Notes: a model not told the origin generated them from the sequence alone. Shown: positions 52,023 to 63,989, counted from the first letter of the stretch. The stretch is 64,000 bases of DNA from Euonymus europaeus (GCA_963580455.1 OY756969.1:23656760-23720759), one strand, 5' to 3'. Numbers and translations: made by a program.

Positions 52023-53233
52023 TTCACCTAGTTAGCCGCGAAATGTGGTTTCTTTACGTAAACGGTTTTATGAATATCCGTTGACTCCGAGTTCTGAATT
52101 CGGTGATTTTTAGCTTGATTTCACACTACTTTTCGAGCTCTACGATCCTGGCATTTCGGATTTTGATTTCAAAACTCGTGGCTAGTTGGTCTCGTTTCAC
52201 CTATTTAGCCGCGCAATGTGGTTTCTTTACGTAAACGGATTTATGAATATCCGTTGACTCCGAGTTCTGAATTCGGTGATTTTTAGCTTGATTTCACACT
52301 ACTTTTTGAGCTCTACGATCCTGACATTTCGGATTTTGATTTCAGAACTCGTGGCTAGTTGGTCTCGTTTCACCTATTTAGCCGCGCAATGTGGTTTCTT
52401 TACGTAAACGGATTTATGAATATCCGTTGACTCCGAGTTCTCAATTCGGTGATTTTTAGCTTGATTTCACACTACTTTTCGAGCTCTACGATCCTGGCGT
52501 TTCGGATTTTGATTTCAGAACCCGTGGTTAGTTGGTCTCGTTTCACCTAGTTAGCCGCGAAATGTGGTTTCTTTACGTAAACAGTTCTATGAATATCCAT
52601 TGACTCCGAGTTCTGAATTCGGTGATTTTTAGCTAGATTTCACACTACTTTTTGAGCTCTACGATCCTGGCGTTTCGGATTTTGATTTCAGAACTCGTGG
52701 CTAGTTGGTCTCGTTTCGCCTTGTTAGCCGCGAAATGTGGTTTCTTTACGTAAACGGTTTTATGAATATCCGTTGACTCCGAGTTATGAATTCGGTGATT
52801 TTTAGCTTGATTTCACACTACATTTCGAGCTCTACGATCCTGGCATTTCGGATTTTGATTTCAGAACTCGTGGCTAGTTGGTCTCGTTTCACCTATTTAG
52901 GCGCGCAATGTGGTTTCTTTACGTAAACGGATTTATGAATATCCGTTGACTCCGAGTTCTGAATTCGGTGATTTTTAGCTTGATTTCACACTACTTTTCG
53001 AGCTCTACGATCCTGGAGTTTCGGATTTTGATATCAGAACTCGTGGCTAGTTTGTTTCGTTTCACCAAGTTAGCCGCGAAATGTGGTTTCTTTACGTAAA
53101 CGGTTTTATGAATATCCGTTGACTCCGAGTTCTGAATTCGGTGATTTGTAGCTTGATTTCATACTAATTTTTGAGCTCTACGATCCTGGCATTTCGGATT
53201 TTGATTTCAGAACTCGTGGCTAGTTGGTCTCGT

Positions 53234-53414
53234 TTCACCTATTTAGCCGCGCAATGTGGAAATGTGGTTTCTTTATGTAAACGGTTTTATGAATATCCGT
53301 TGACTCCGAGTTCTGAATTCGGTGATTTTTTGCTTGATTTCACACTACTTTTCGAGCTCTACGATCCTGGCATTTCGGATTTTGATTTCAGATCTCGTGG
53401 CTAGTTGGTCTCAT
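53234..53414. repeat. 181-bp monomer variant
   Basis: Duplicate of 29643-29823 at +23,591 bp, with the same CATACTAATTTTT neighbour. Confidence 0.9.
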
Positions 53415-55489
53415 TTCACCTAGTTAGCCGCGAAATGTGGTTTCTTTACGTAAACGGTTTTATGAATATTCGTTGACTCCGAGTTCTGAATTCGGTGATT
53501 TTTAGCTTGATTTCACACTACTTTTCGAGCTCTACGATCCTGGCATTTCGGATTTTGATTTCAAAACTCGTGGCTAGTTGGTCTCGTTTCACCTATTTAG
53601 CCGCGCAATGTGGTTTCTTTACGTAAACGGATTTATGAATATCCGTTGACTCCGAGTTCTGAATTCGGTGATTTTTAGCTTGATTTCACACTACTTTTCG
53701 AGCTCTACGATACTGACATTTCGGATTTTGATTTCAGAACTCGTGGCTAGTTGGTCTCGTTTCACCTATTTAGCCGCGCAATGTGGTTTCTTTACGTAAA
53801 CGGATTTATGAATATCCGTTGACTCCGAGTTCTCAATTCGGTGATTTTTAGCTTGATTTCACACTACTTTTCGAGCTCTACGATCCTGGCATTTCGGATT
53901 TTGATTTCAGAACTCGTGGTTAGTTGGTCTCGTTTCACCTAGTTAGCCGCGAAATGTGGTTTCTTTACGTAAACAGTTCTATGAATATCCATTGACTCCG
54001 AGTTCTGAATTCGGTGATTTTTAGCTAGATTTCACACTACTTTTTGAGCTCTACGATCCTGGCGTTTCGGATTTTGATTTCAGAACTCGTGGCTAGTTGG
54101 TCTCGTTTCGCCTTGTTAGCCGCGAAATGTGGTTTCTTTACGTAAACGGTTTTATGAATATCCGTTGACTCCGAGTTATGAATTCGGTGATTTTTAGCTT
54201 GATTTCACACTACATTTCGAGCTCTACGATCCTGGCATTTCGGATTTTGATTTCAGAACTCGTGGCTAGTTGGTCTCGTTTCACCTATTTAGGCGCGCAA
54301 TGTGGTTTCTTTACATAAACGGATTTATGAATATCCGTTGACTCCGAGTTCTGAATTCGGTGATTTTTAGCTTGATTTCACACTACTTTTCGAGCTCTAC
54401 GATCCTGGCGTTTCGGATTTTGATATCAGAACTCGTGGCTAGTTTGTTTCGTTTCACCAAGTTAGCCGCGAAATGTGGTTTCTTTATGTAAACGGTTTTA
54501 TGAATATCCGTTGACTCCGAGTTCTGAATTCGGTGATTTGTAGCTTGATTTCATACTACTTTTTGAGCTCTACGATCCTGGCGTTTCGGATTTTTATTTC
54601 AGAACTCGTGGCTAGTTGGTCTCGTTTCACCTATTTAGCCGCGCAATGTGGTTCCTTTACGTAAACGGATTTATGAATATCCGTTGACTCCGAGTTCTGA
54701 ATTCGGTGATTTTTAGCTTGATTTCACACTACTTTTCGAGCTCTACGATCCTGGCGTTTCGGATTTTGATTTCAGAACTCGTGGCTAGTTGGTCTCGTTT
54801 CACCTAGTTAGCCGCGAAATTTGGTTTCTTTACGTAAACGGTTTTATGAATATCCGTTGACTCCGAGTTCTGAATTCGGTGATTTTTAGCTTGATTTCAC
54901 ACTAGTTTTCGAGCTCTACAATCCTGGCTTTTCGGATTTTGATTTCAGAACTCGTGGCTAGTTGGTCTTGTTTCACCTATTTAGCCGCGCAATGTGGTTC
55001 TTTACGTAAACGGATTTATGAATATCCGTTGACTCCGAGTTCTGAATTCGGTGATTTTTAGCTTGATTTCACACTACTTTTCGAGCTCTACGATCCTGGC
55101 GTTTCGGATTTTGATATCAGAACTCGTGGCTAGTTGGTCTCGTTTCACCTAGTTAGCCGCGAAATGTGGTTTCTTTACGTAAACGGTTTTATGAATATCC
55201 GTTGACTCCGAGTTCTGAATTCGGTGATTTTTAGCTTGATTTCACACTACTTTTCGAGCTCTACGATCCTGGCATTTCGGATTTTGATTTCAGAACTCGT
55301 GGCTAGTTGGTCTCGTTTCACTTATTTAGCCGCGCAATGTGGTTTCTTTACGTAAACGGATTTATGAATATCCGTTGACTCCGAGTTCTGAATTCGGTGA
55401 TTTTTAGCTTGATTTCACACTACTTTTTGAGCTCTACGATCCTGGCATTTCGGATTTTGATTTCAGAACTCGTGGCTAGTTGGTCTCGT

Positions 55490-55670
55490 TTCGCCTATTT
55501 AGCCGCGCAATGTGGAAATGTGGTTTCTTTATGTAAACGGTTTTATGAATATCCGTTGACTCCGAGTTCTGAATTCGGTGATTTTTTGCTTGATTTCACA
55601 CTACTTTTCGAGCTCTACGATCCTGGCATTTCGGATTTTGATTTCAGATCTCGTGGCTAGTTGGTCTCGT
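55490..55670. repeat. 181-bp monomer variant
   Basis: Duplicate of 31899-32079, including its TTCGCC start. Confidence 0.9.
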
Positions 55671-57344
55671 TTCACCTATTTAGCCGCGCAATGTGGTTTC
55701 TTTACGTAAACGGATTTATGAATATCCGTTGACTCCGAGTTCTGAATTCGGTGATTTTTAGCTTGATTTCACACTACTTTTCGAGCTTTACGATCCTGTC
55801 ATTTCGGATTTTGATTTCAGAACTCGTGGCTAGTTGGTCTCGTTTCACAAAGTTAGCCGCGAAATGTGGTTTCTTTACGTAAACGGATTTATGAATATCC
55901 GTTGACTCCGAGTTCTGAATTCGTTGATTTTTAGCTTGATTTCACACTACTTTTCGAGCTCTACGATCCTGGTGTTTTGGATTTTGATATCAGAACTCGT
56001 GGGTAGTTTGTCTCGTTTCACCTAGTTAGCCGCGAAATGTGGTTTCTTTACGTAAACGATTTTATGAATATCCGTTGACTCCGAGTTCTGAATTCGGTGA
56101 TTTTTAGCTTGATTTCACACTACTTTTCGAGCTCTACGATCCTGGCGTTTCGGATTTTGATTTCAGAACTCGTGGCTAGTTGGTCTCGTTTCATCTATTT
56201 AGCCGCGCAATGTGGTTTCTTTACGTAAACGGATTTATGAATATCCGTTGACTCCGAGTTCTGAATTCGGTGATTTTTAGCTTGATTTCACACTACTTTT
56301 CGAGCTCTACGATCTTGGCTTTTCGGATTTTGATTTCAGAACTCGTGGCTAGTTGGTTTCGTTTCACCTATTTAGCAGCGCAATGTGGTTTCTTTACGTA
56401 AACGGTTTTATGAATATCTGTTGACTCCGAGTTCTGAATTCGGTGATTTTTAGCTTGATTTCACACGATTTTTTTAGCTCTACGATCCTGGCATTTCGGA
56501 TTTCGATTTCAGAACTCGTGGCTAGTTGGTCTCGTTTCACCAAGTTAGCCGCGAAATGTGGTTTCTTTACGTAAACGGTTTTACGAATATCCGTTGACTC
56601 CGAGTTCTGAATTCGGTGATTTTTAGCTTGATTTCACACTACTTTTCGAGCTCTACGATCCTGGCATTTCGGATTTTGATATCAGAACTCGTGGCTAGTT
56701 GGTCTCGTTTCACCTAGTTAGCCGCGAAATGTGGTTTCTTTACGTAAACGGTTTTATGAATATCCGTTGACTCCGAGTTCTGAATTCGGTGATTTTTAGC
56801 TTGATTTCACACTACTTTTCGAGCTCTACGATCCTGGCATTTCGGATTTTGATTTCAGAACTCGTGGCTAGTTGGTCTCGTTTCACCAAGTTAGCCGCGA
56901 AATGTGGTTTCTTTACGTAAACGGTTTTACGAATATCCGTTGACTCCGAGTTCTGAATTCGGGGATTTTTAGCTTGATTTCACACTACTTTTCGAGCTCT
57001 AAGATCCTGGCGTCTTGGATTTTGATATCAGAACTCGTGGCTAGTTGGTCTCGTTTCACCTAGTTAGCCGCGAAATGTGGTTTCTTTACATAAACGGTTT
57101 TATGAATATCCGTTGACTCCGAGTTCTGAATTCGGTGATTTTTAGCTTGATTTCACACTACTTTTCGAGCTCTACGATCCTGGCATTTCGGATTTTGATT
57201 TCAGAACTCGTGGCTAGTTGGTCTCGTTTCACCTATTTAGCCGCGCAATGTGGTTTCTTTACGTAAACGGATTTATGAATATCCGTTGACTCCGAGTTCT
57301 GAATTCGGTGATTTTTAGCTTGATTTCACACTACTTTTCGAGCT

Positions 57345-57407
57345 TTACGATCCTGTCGTTTCGGATTTTGATTTCAGAACTCGTGGCTAGTTGGTCTCGT
57401 TTCACCA
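57345..57407. other. Clustered-difference patch between duplicate copies
   Basis: Against the aligned 33754-33816 this tract has GAGCTTTACG for GAGCTCTACG, CCTGTCGTTTCGG for CCTGGAGTTTCGG, GATTTCAG for GATATCAG, GGTCTCG for GGTATCG and CACCAAG for CACCTAG. Flanking bases match. The substituted version equals the sequence at about 34095-34162 in copy 1, so a short conversion tract or double exchange from a nearby monomer is likely. Confidence 0.75.
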
Positions 57408-58610
57408 AGTTAGCCGCGAAATGTGGTTTCTTTACGTAAACGGTTTTATGAATATCCGTTGACTCCGAGTTCTGAATTCGGTGATTTTTTGCTTGATTTC
57501 ACACTACTTTTCGAGCTCTACGATCCGGGCGTTTCGAATTTTGATTTCAGAACTCGTGGCTAGTTGGTCTCGTTTCACCTATTTAGCCACGCAATGTGGT
57601 TTCTTTACGTAAACGGATTTATGAATATCCGTTGACTCCGAGTTCTGAATTCGGTGATTTTTAGCTTGATTTCACACTACTTTTCGAGCTTTACGATCCT
57701 GTCGTTTCGGATTTTGATTTCAGAACTCGTGGCTAGTTGGTCTCGTTTCACCAAGTTAGCCGCGAAATGTGGTTTCTTTACGTAAACGGATTTATGAATA
57801 TCCGTTGACTCCGAGTTCTGAATTCGGTGATTTTTAGCTTGATTTCACACTACTTTTCGAGCTCTACGATCCTGGCATTTCGGATTTTGATTTCAGAACT
57901 CGTGGCTAGTTGGTCTCGTTTCACCTAGTTAGCCGCGAAATGTGGTTTCTTTACGTAAACGGTTTTATGAATATCCGTTGACTCCGAGTTCTGAATTCGG
58001 TGATTTTAACATGATTTCACACTACTTTTCGAGCTTTACGATCCTGTCGTTTCGGATTTTGATTTCAGAACTCGTGGCTAGTTGGTCTCGTTTCACCAAG
58101 TTAGCCGCGAAATGTGGTTTCTTTACGTAAACGGATTTATGAATATCCGTTGACACCGAGTTCTGAATTCGGTGATTTTTAGCTTGATTTCACACTACTT
58201 TTCGAGCTCTACGATCCTGGCGTTTCGGATTTTGATATCAGAACTCGTGGCTAGTTGGTCTCGTTTCACCTAGTTAGCCGCGAAATGTGGTTTCTTTACG
58301 TAAACGGTTTTATGAATATCCGTTGACTCTGAGTTCTGAATTCGGTGATTTTTAGCTTGATTTCACACTACTTTTCGAGCTCTACGATCCTGGCATTTCG
58401 GATTTTGATTTCAGAACTCGTGGCTAGTTGGTCTCGTTTCACTTATTTAGCCGCGCAATGTGGTTTCTTTACGTAAACGGATTTATCAATATCCGTTGAC
58501 TCCGAGTTCTGAATTCGGTGATTTTTAGCTTGATTTCACACTACTTTTTGAGCTCTACGATCCTGGCATTTCGGATTTTGATTTCAGAACTCGTGGCTAG
58601 TTGGTCTCGT

Positions 58611-58791
58611 TTCACCTATTTAGCCGCGCAATATGGAAATGTGGTTTCTTTATGTAAACGGTTTTATGAATATCCGTTGACTCCGAGTTCTGAATTCGGT
58701 GATTTTTTGCTTGATTTCACACTACTTTTCGAGCTCTACGATCCGGGCGTTTCGAATTTTGATTTCAGAACTCGTGGCTAGTTGGTCTCGT
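58611..58791. repeat. 181-bp monomer variant, divergent 3' end
   Basis: Duplicate of 35020-35200, with CAATATGG and the TCCGGGCG 3' part. Confidence 0.9.
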
Positions 58792-61700
58792 TTCACCTAT
58801 TTAGCCGCGCAATGTGTTTTCTTTACGTAAACGGATTTATGAATATCCGTTGACTCCGAGTTCTGAATTCGGTGATTTTTAGCTTGATTTCACACTACTT
58901 TTCGAGCTTTACGATCCTGTCGTTTCGGATTTTGATTTCAGAACTCGTGGCTAGTTGGTCTCGTTTCACCAAGTTAGCCGCGAAATGTGGTTTCTTTACG
59001 TAAACGGATTTATGAATATCCGTTGACTCCGAGTTCTGAATTCGGTGATTTTTAGCTTGATTTCACACTACTTTTCGAGTTCTACGATCCTGGCGTTTCG
59101 GATTTTGATATCAGAACTCGTGGGTAGTTGGTCTCGTTTCACCTAGTTAGCCGCGAAATGTGGTTTCTTTACGTAAACGGTTTTATGAATATCCGTTGAC
59201 TCCGAGTTCTGAATTCGGTGATTTTTAGCTTGATTTCACACTACTTTTCGAGCTCTACGATCCTGGCATTTTGGATTTTGATTTCAGAACTCGTGGCTAG
59301 TTGGTCTCGTTTCATCTATTTAGCCGCGCAATGTGGTTTCTTTACGTAAACGGATTTATGAATATCCGTTGACTCCGAGTTCTGAATTCGGTGATTTTTA
59401 GCTTGATTTCACACTAATTTTCGAGCTCTACGATCCTGGCTTTTCGGATTTTGATTTCAGAACTCGTGGCTAGTTGGTCTCGTTTCACCTATTTAGCAGC
59501 GCAATGTGGTTTCTTTACGTAAACGGTTTTATGAATATCTGTTGACTCCGAGTTCTGAATTCAGTGATTTTTAGCTTGATTTCACACGATTTTTTTAGCT
59601 CTACGATCCTGGAATTTCGGATTTTGATTTCAGAACTCGTGGGTAGTTGGTCTCGTTTCACCTAGTTAGCCGCGAAATGTGGTTTCTTTACGTAAACGGT
59701 TTTATGAATATCCGTTGACTCCGAGTTCTGAATTCGGTGATTTTTAGCTTGATTTCACACTACTTTTCGAGCTCTACGATCCTGGCGTTTCGGATTTTGA
59801 TATCAGAACTCGTGGGTAGTTGGTCTCGTTTCACCTAGTTAGCCGCGAAATGTGGTTTCTTTACGTAAACGGTTTTATGAATATCCGTTGACTCCGAGTT
59901 CTGAATTCGGTGATTTTTAGCTTGATTTCACACTACTTTTCGAGCTCTACGATCCTGGCGTTTCGGATTTTGATTTCAGAACTCGTGGCTAGTTGGTCTC
60001 GTTTCACCTATTTAGCCGCGCAATGTGGTTTCTTTACGTAAACGGATTTATGAATATCCGTTGACTCCGAGTTCTGAATTCGGTGATTTTTAGCTTGATT
60101 TCACACTACTTTTTGAGCTCTACGAGCCTGGCTTTTCGGATTTTGATTTCAGAACTCGTGGCTAGTTGGTCTCATTTCACCTATTTAGCAGCGCAATGTG
60201 GTTTCTTTACGTAAACGGTTTTATGAATATCTGTTGACTCCGAGTTCTGAATTCGGTGATTTTTAGCTTGATTTCACACGATTTTTTTAGCTCTACGATC
60301 CTGGAATTTCGGATTTTGATTTCAGAACTCGTGGCTAGTTGGTCTCGTTTCACCAAGTTAGCCGCGAAATGTGGTTTCTTTACGTAAACGGATTTATGAA
60401 TATCCGTTGACTCTGAGTTCTGAATTCGGTGATTTTTAGCTTGATTTCACACTACTTTTCGAGCTCTACGATCCTGGCGTTTCGGATTTTGATTTCAGAA
60501 CTCGTGGCTAGTTGGTCTCGTTTCACCTATTTAGCCGCGCAATGTGGTTTCTTTACGTAAACGGATTTATGAATATCCGTTGACTCCGAGTTCTGAATTC
60601 GGTGATTTTTAGCTTGATTTCACACTACTTTTTGAGCTCTACGAGCCTGGCTTTTCGGATTTTGATTTCAGAACTCGTGGCTAGTTGGTCTCATTTCACC
60701 TATTTAGCCGCGAAATGTGGTTTCTTTACGTAAACGGTTTTACGAATATCCGTTGACTCCGAGTTCTGAATTCGGTGATTTTTAGCTTGATTTCACACTA
60801 CTTTTCGAGCTCTACGATCCTGGTGTTTCGGATTTTGATATCAGAACTCGTGGCTAGTTGGTCTCGTTTCACCTAGTTAGCCGCGAAATGTGGTTTCTTT
60901 ACGTAAACGGTTTTATGAAAATCCGTTGACTCCGAGTTCTGAATTCGGTGATTTTTAGCTTGATTTCACACTACTTTTCGAGCTTTACGATCCTGTCGTT
61001 TCGGATTTTGATATCAGAACTCGTGGGTAGTTGGTCTCGTTTCACCTATTTAGCCGCGCAATGTGGTTTCTTTACGTAAACGGATTTATGAATATCCGTT
61101 GACTCCGAGTTCTGAATTCGGTGATTTTTAGCTTGATTTCACACTACTTTTTGAGCTCTACGAGCCTGGCTTTTCGGATTTTGATTTCAGAACTCGTGGC
61201 TAGTTGGTCTCATTTCACCTATTTAGCCGCGAAATGTGGTTTCTTTACGTAAACGGTTTTACGAATATCCGTTGACTCCGAGTTCTGAATTCGGTGATTT
61301 TTAGCTTGATTTCACACTACTTTTCGAGCTCTACGATCCTGGTGTTTCGGATTTTGATATCAGAACTCGTGGCTAGTTGGTCTCGTTTCACCTAGTTAGC
61401 CGCGAAATGTGGTTTCTTTACGTAAACGGTTTTATGAAAATCCGTTGACTCCGAGTTCTGAATTCGGTGATTTTTAGCTTGATTTCACACTACTTTTCGA
61501 GCTTTACGATCCTGTCGTTTCGGATTTTGATTTCAGAACTCGTGGCTAGTTGGTCTCGTTTCACCAAGTTAGCCGCGAAATGTGGTTTCTTTACGTAAAC
61601 GGATTTATGAATATCCGTTGACTCCGAGTTCTGAATTCGGTGATTTTTAGCTTGATTTCACACTACTTTTCGAGCTCTACGATCCTGGCGTTTCGGATTT

Positions 61701-61905
61701 TGATATCAGAACTCGTGGGTTGTTGGTCTCATTTCACCTAGTTAGCCGCGAAATGTGGTTTCTTTACGTAAACGGTTTTATGAATATCCGTTGACTCCGA
61801 GTTCTGAATTCGGTGATTTTTAGCTTGATTTCACACTACTTTTCGAGCTCTACGATCCTGGCGTTTCGGATTTTGATATCAGAACTCGTGGGTAGTTGGT
61901 CTCGT

Positions 61906-62078
61906 TTCACCTAGTTAGCCGCGAAATGTGGTTTCTTTACGTAAACGGTTTTATGAATATCCGTTGACTCCGAGTTCTGAATTCGGTGATTTTTAGCTTG
62001 ATTTCACACTACTTTTCGAGCTCTACGATCCTGGCGTTTCGGATTTTGATTTCAGAACTCGTGGCTAGTTGGTCTCGT
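61906..62078. repeat. Representative consensus-like 173-bp monomer
   Basis: This copy matches the commonest base at the positions I compared, so it serves as a reference monomer. It has 73 G+C of 173 (42%). Landmarks by monomer position are: TTTACGTAAA, a perfect 10-bp palindrome, at 31-40; GAATTC at 74-79; GAGCTC at 113-118; and 13 CpG dinucleotides. CGAGTTCTGAA at 66-76 is the exact reverse complement of TTCAGAACTCG at 146-156. The EcoRI-type and SacI-type sites would give a ladder of about 173 bp in a digest. No CENP-B box (TTCG, four bases, A, two bases, CGGG) is present on either strand. There is no open frame spanning the monomer. Confidence 0.9.
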
Positions 62079-63808
62079 TTCACCTAGTTAGCCGCGAAAT
62101 GTGGTTTCTTTACGTAAACGGTTTTATGAATATCCGTTGACTCCGAGTTCTGAATTCGGTGATTTTTAGCTTGATTTCACACTACTTTTCGAGCTCTACG
62201 ATCCTGGAATTTCGGATTTTGATTTCAGAACTCGTGGGTAGTTGGTCTCGTTTCACCTAGTTAGCCGCGAAATGTGGTTTCTTTACGTAAACGGTTTTAT
62301 GAATATCCGTTGACTCCGAGTTCTGAATTCGGTGATTTTTAGCTTGATTTCACACTACTTTTCGAGCTCTACGATCCTGGCGTTTCGGATTTTGATATCA
62401 GAACTCGTGGGTAGTTGGTCTCGTTTCACCTAGTTAGCCGCGAAATGTGGTTTCTTTACGTAAACGGTTTTATGAATATCCGTTGACTCCGAGTTCTGAA
62501 TTCGGTGATTTTTAGCTTGATTTCACACTACTTTTCGAGCTCTACGATCCTGGCGTTTCGGATTTTGATTTCAGAACTCGTGGCTAGTTGGTCTCGTTTC
62601 ACCTATTTAGCCGCGCAATGTGGTTTCTTTACGTAAACGGATTTATGAATATCCGTTGACTCCGAGTTCTGAATTCGGTGATTTTTAGCTTGATTTCACA
62701 CTACTTTTCGAGCTCTACGATCCTGGCGTTTCGGATTTTGATTTTAGAACTCGTGGCTAGTTGGTCTCGTTTCACCTATTTAGCCGCGCAATGTGGTTTC
62801 TTTACGTAAACGGATTTATGAATATCCGTTGACTCCGAGTTCTGAATTCGGTGATTTTTAGCTTGATTTCACACTACATTTCGAGCTCTACGATCCTGGC
62901 TTTTCGGATTTTGATTTCAGAACTCGTGGCTAGTTGGTCTCGTTTCACCTATTTAGCAGCGCAATGTGGTTTCTTTACGTAAACGGTTTTATGAATATCT
63001 GTTGACTCCGAGTTCTGAATTCGGTGATTTTTAGCTTGATTTCACACGATTTTTTTAGCTCTACGATCCTGGAATTTCGGATTTTGATTTCAGAACTCGT
63101 GGCTAGTTGGTCTCGTTTCATCAAGTTAGCCGCGAAATGTGGTTTCTTTACGTAAACGGTTTTACGAATATCCGTTGACTCCGAGTTCTGAATTCGGTGA
63201 TTTTTGGCTTGATTTCACACTACTTTTCGAGCTCTACGATCCTGGCGTTTCGGATTTTGATATCAGAACTCGTGGCTAGTTGGTCTCGTTTCACCTAGTT
63301 AGCCGCGAAATGTGGTTTCTTTACGTAAACGGTTTTATGAATATCCGTTGACTCCGAGTTCTGAATTCGGTGATTTTTAGATTGATTTCACACTACTTTT
63401 CGAGCTCTACGATCCTGGCGTTTCAGATTTTGATATCAGAACTCGTGGCTAGTTGGTCTCGTTTCACCTAGTTAGCCGCGAAATGTGGTTTCTTTACGTA
63501 AACGGTTTTATGAATATCCGTTGACTCCGAGTTCTGAATTCGGTGATTTTTAGCTTGATTTCACACTACTTTTCGAGCTCTACGATCCTGGCATTTCGGA
63601 TTTTGATTTCAGAACTCGTGGCTAGTTGGTATCGTTTCACTTATTTAGCCGCGCAATGTGGTTTCTTTACGTAAACGGATTTATCAATATCCGTTGACTC
63701 CGAGTTCTGAATTCGGTGATTTTTAGCTTGATTTCACACTACTTTTTGAGCTCTACGATCCTGGCATTTCGGATTTTGATTTCAGAACTCGTGGCTAGTT
63801 GGTCTCGT

Positions 63809-63989
63809 TTCACCTATTTAGCCGCGCAATGTGGAAATGTGGTTTCTTTATGTAAACGGTTTTACGAATATCCGTTGACTCCGAGTTCTGAATTCGGTGA
63901 TTTTTTGCTTGATTTCACACTACTTTTTGAGCTCTACGATCCTGGCGTTTCGAATTTTGATTTCAGAACTCGTGGCTAGTTGGTCTCGT
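63809..63989. repeat. 181-bp monomer variant, last complete monomer
   Basis: Lies outside the duplicated segments. It reads TTTTACGAATATCC and TTTTTGAGCTC, with CCTGGCGTTTCGAA near the end, a combination not found in the other copies. It is closest to 35020 but keeps CAATGTGG. Confidence 0.9.

Larger units (their letters stand above)
48193..54625. repeat. Second copy of the 8-monomer HOR region, one monomer longer
   Basis: This repeats 24775-31034 in the same order. The TTCTCAATTC monomers are at 48539, 49931, 51323, 52369 and 53761. After the 181-bp monomer at 51842 there are two monomers (52023 with CAAAACTCG, 52196 with TTTTTGAGC and CTGACATTTCGG) where copy 1 has a single hybrid at 28605. 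The length is 6,433 bp against 6,260 bp. Confidence 0.82.
37796..61386. repeat. 23,591-bp segment, copy 2 of the tandem duplication
   Basis: This directly abuts copy 1. Its left end is the chimeric monomer 37796-37968, and its right end runs without a break into 61387 and beyond, as expected for the original right flank. The 173-bp excess over copy 1 lies at 52023-52368. Single-base differences from copy 1 include AGCTAGATTTC near 41521 (AGCTTGATTTC at 18103), GGCATTTCGG near 44153 (GGCGTTTCGG at 20735) and TTTACATAAACGG near 57085 (TTTACGTAAACGG at 33494). Confidence 0.9.
54626..61386. repeat. Second copy of the 39-monomer mixed block
   Basis: It has the same length as 31035-37795 (6,761 bp) and the same variant order, with 172-bp monomers at 54972 and 57920, 181-bp monomers at 55490 and 58611, and T-run monomers at 56363, 59484 and 60176. 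It differs by a clustered patch at 57345-57407 and scattered single bases, for example GACTCTGAG near 60410 where copy 1 has GACTCCGAG, and GAACTCGTGG near 60327 where copy 1 has GAACGCGTGG. Confidence 0.8.

Noticed and set aside
57500..57550. GATCCGGGCG in some monomers as part of a CENP-B-like motif
   Set aside because: The upstream TTCG is followed by AGCTCTACGATCCGGG, which is the wrong spacing for the box; the GGG form is only a private variant of GATCCTGGCG.
62060..62075. tRNA A-box-like TGGCTAGTTGG, possible Pol III promoter or SINE-derived monomer
   Set aside because: The match is imperfect and no B box (GGTTCGANTCC) lies at tRNA spacing; no cloverleaf could be drawn.
61906..62078. 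CENP-B box
   Set aside because: TTCG occurs in TTCGGTG, TTCGAGC and TTCGGAT, but none is followed by A and CGGG at the required spacing on either strand.
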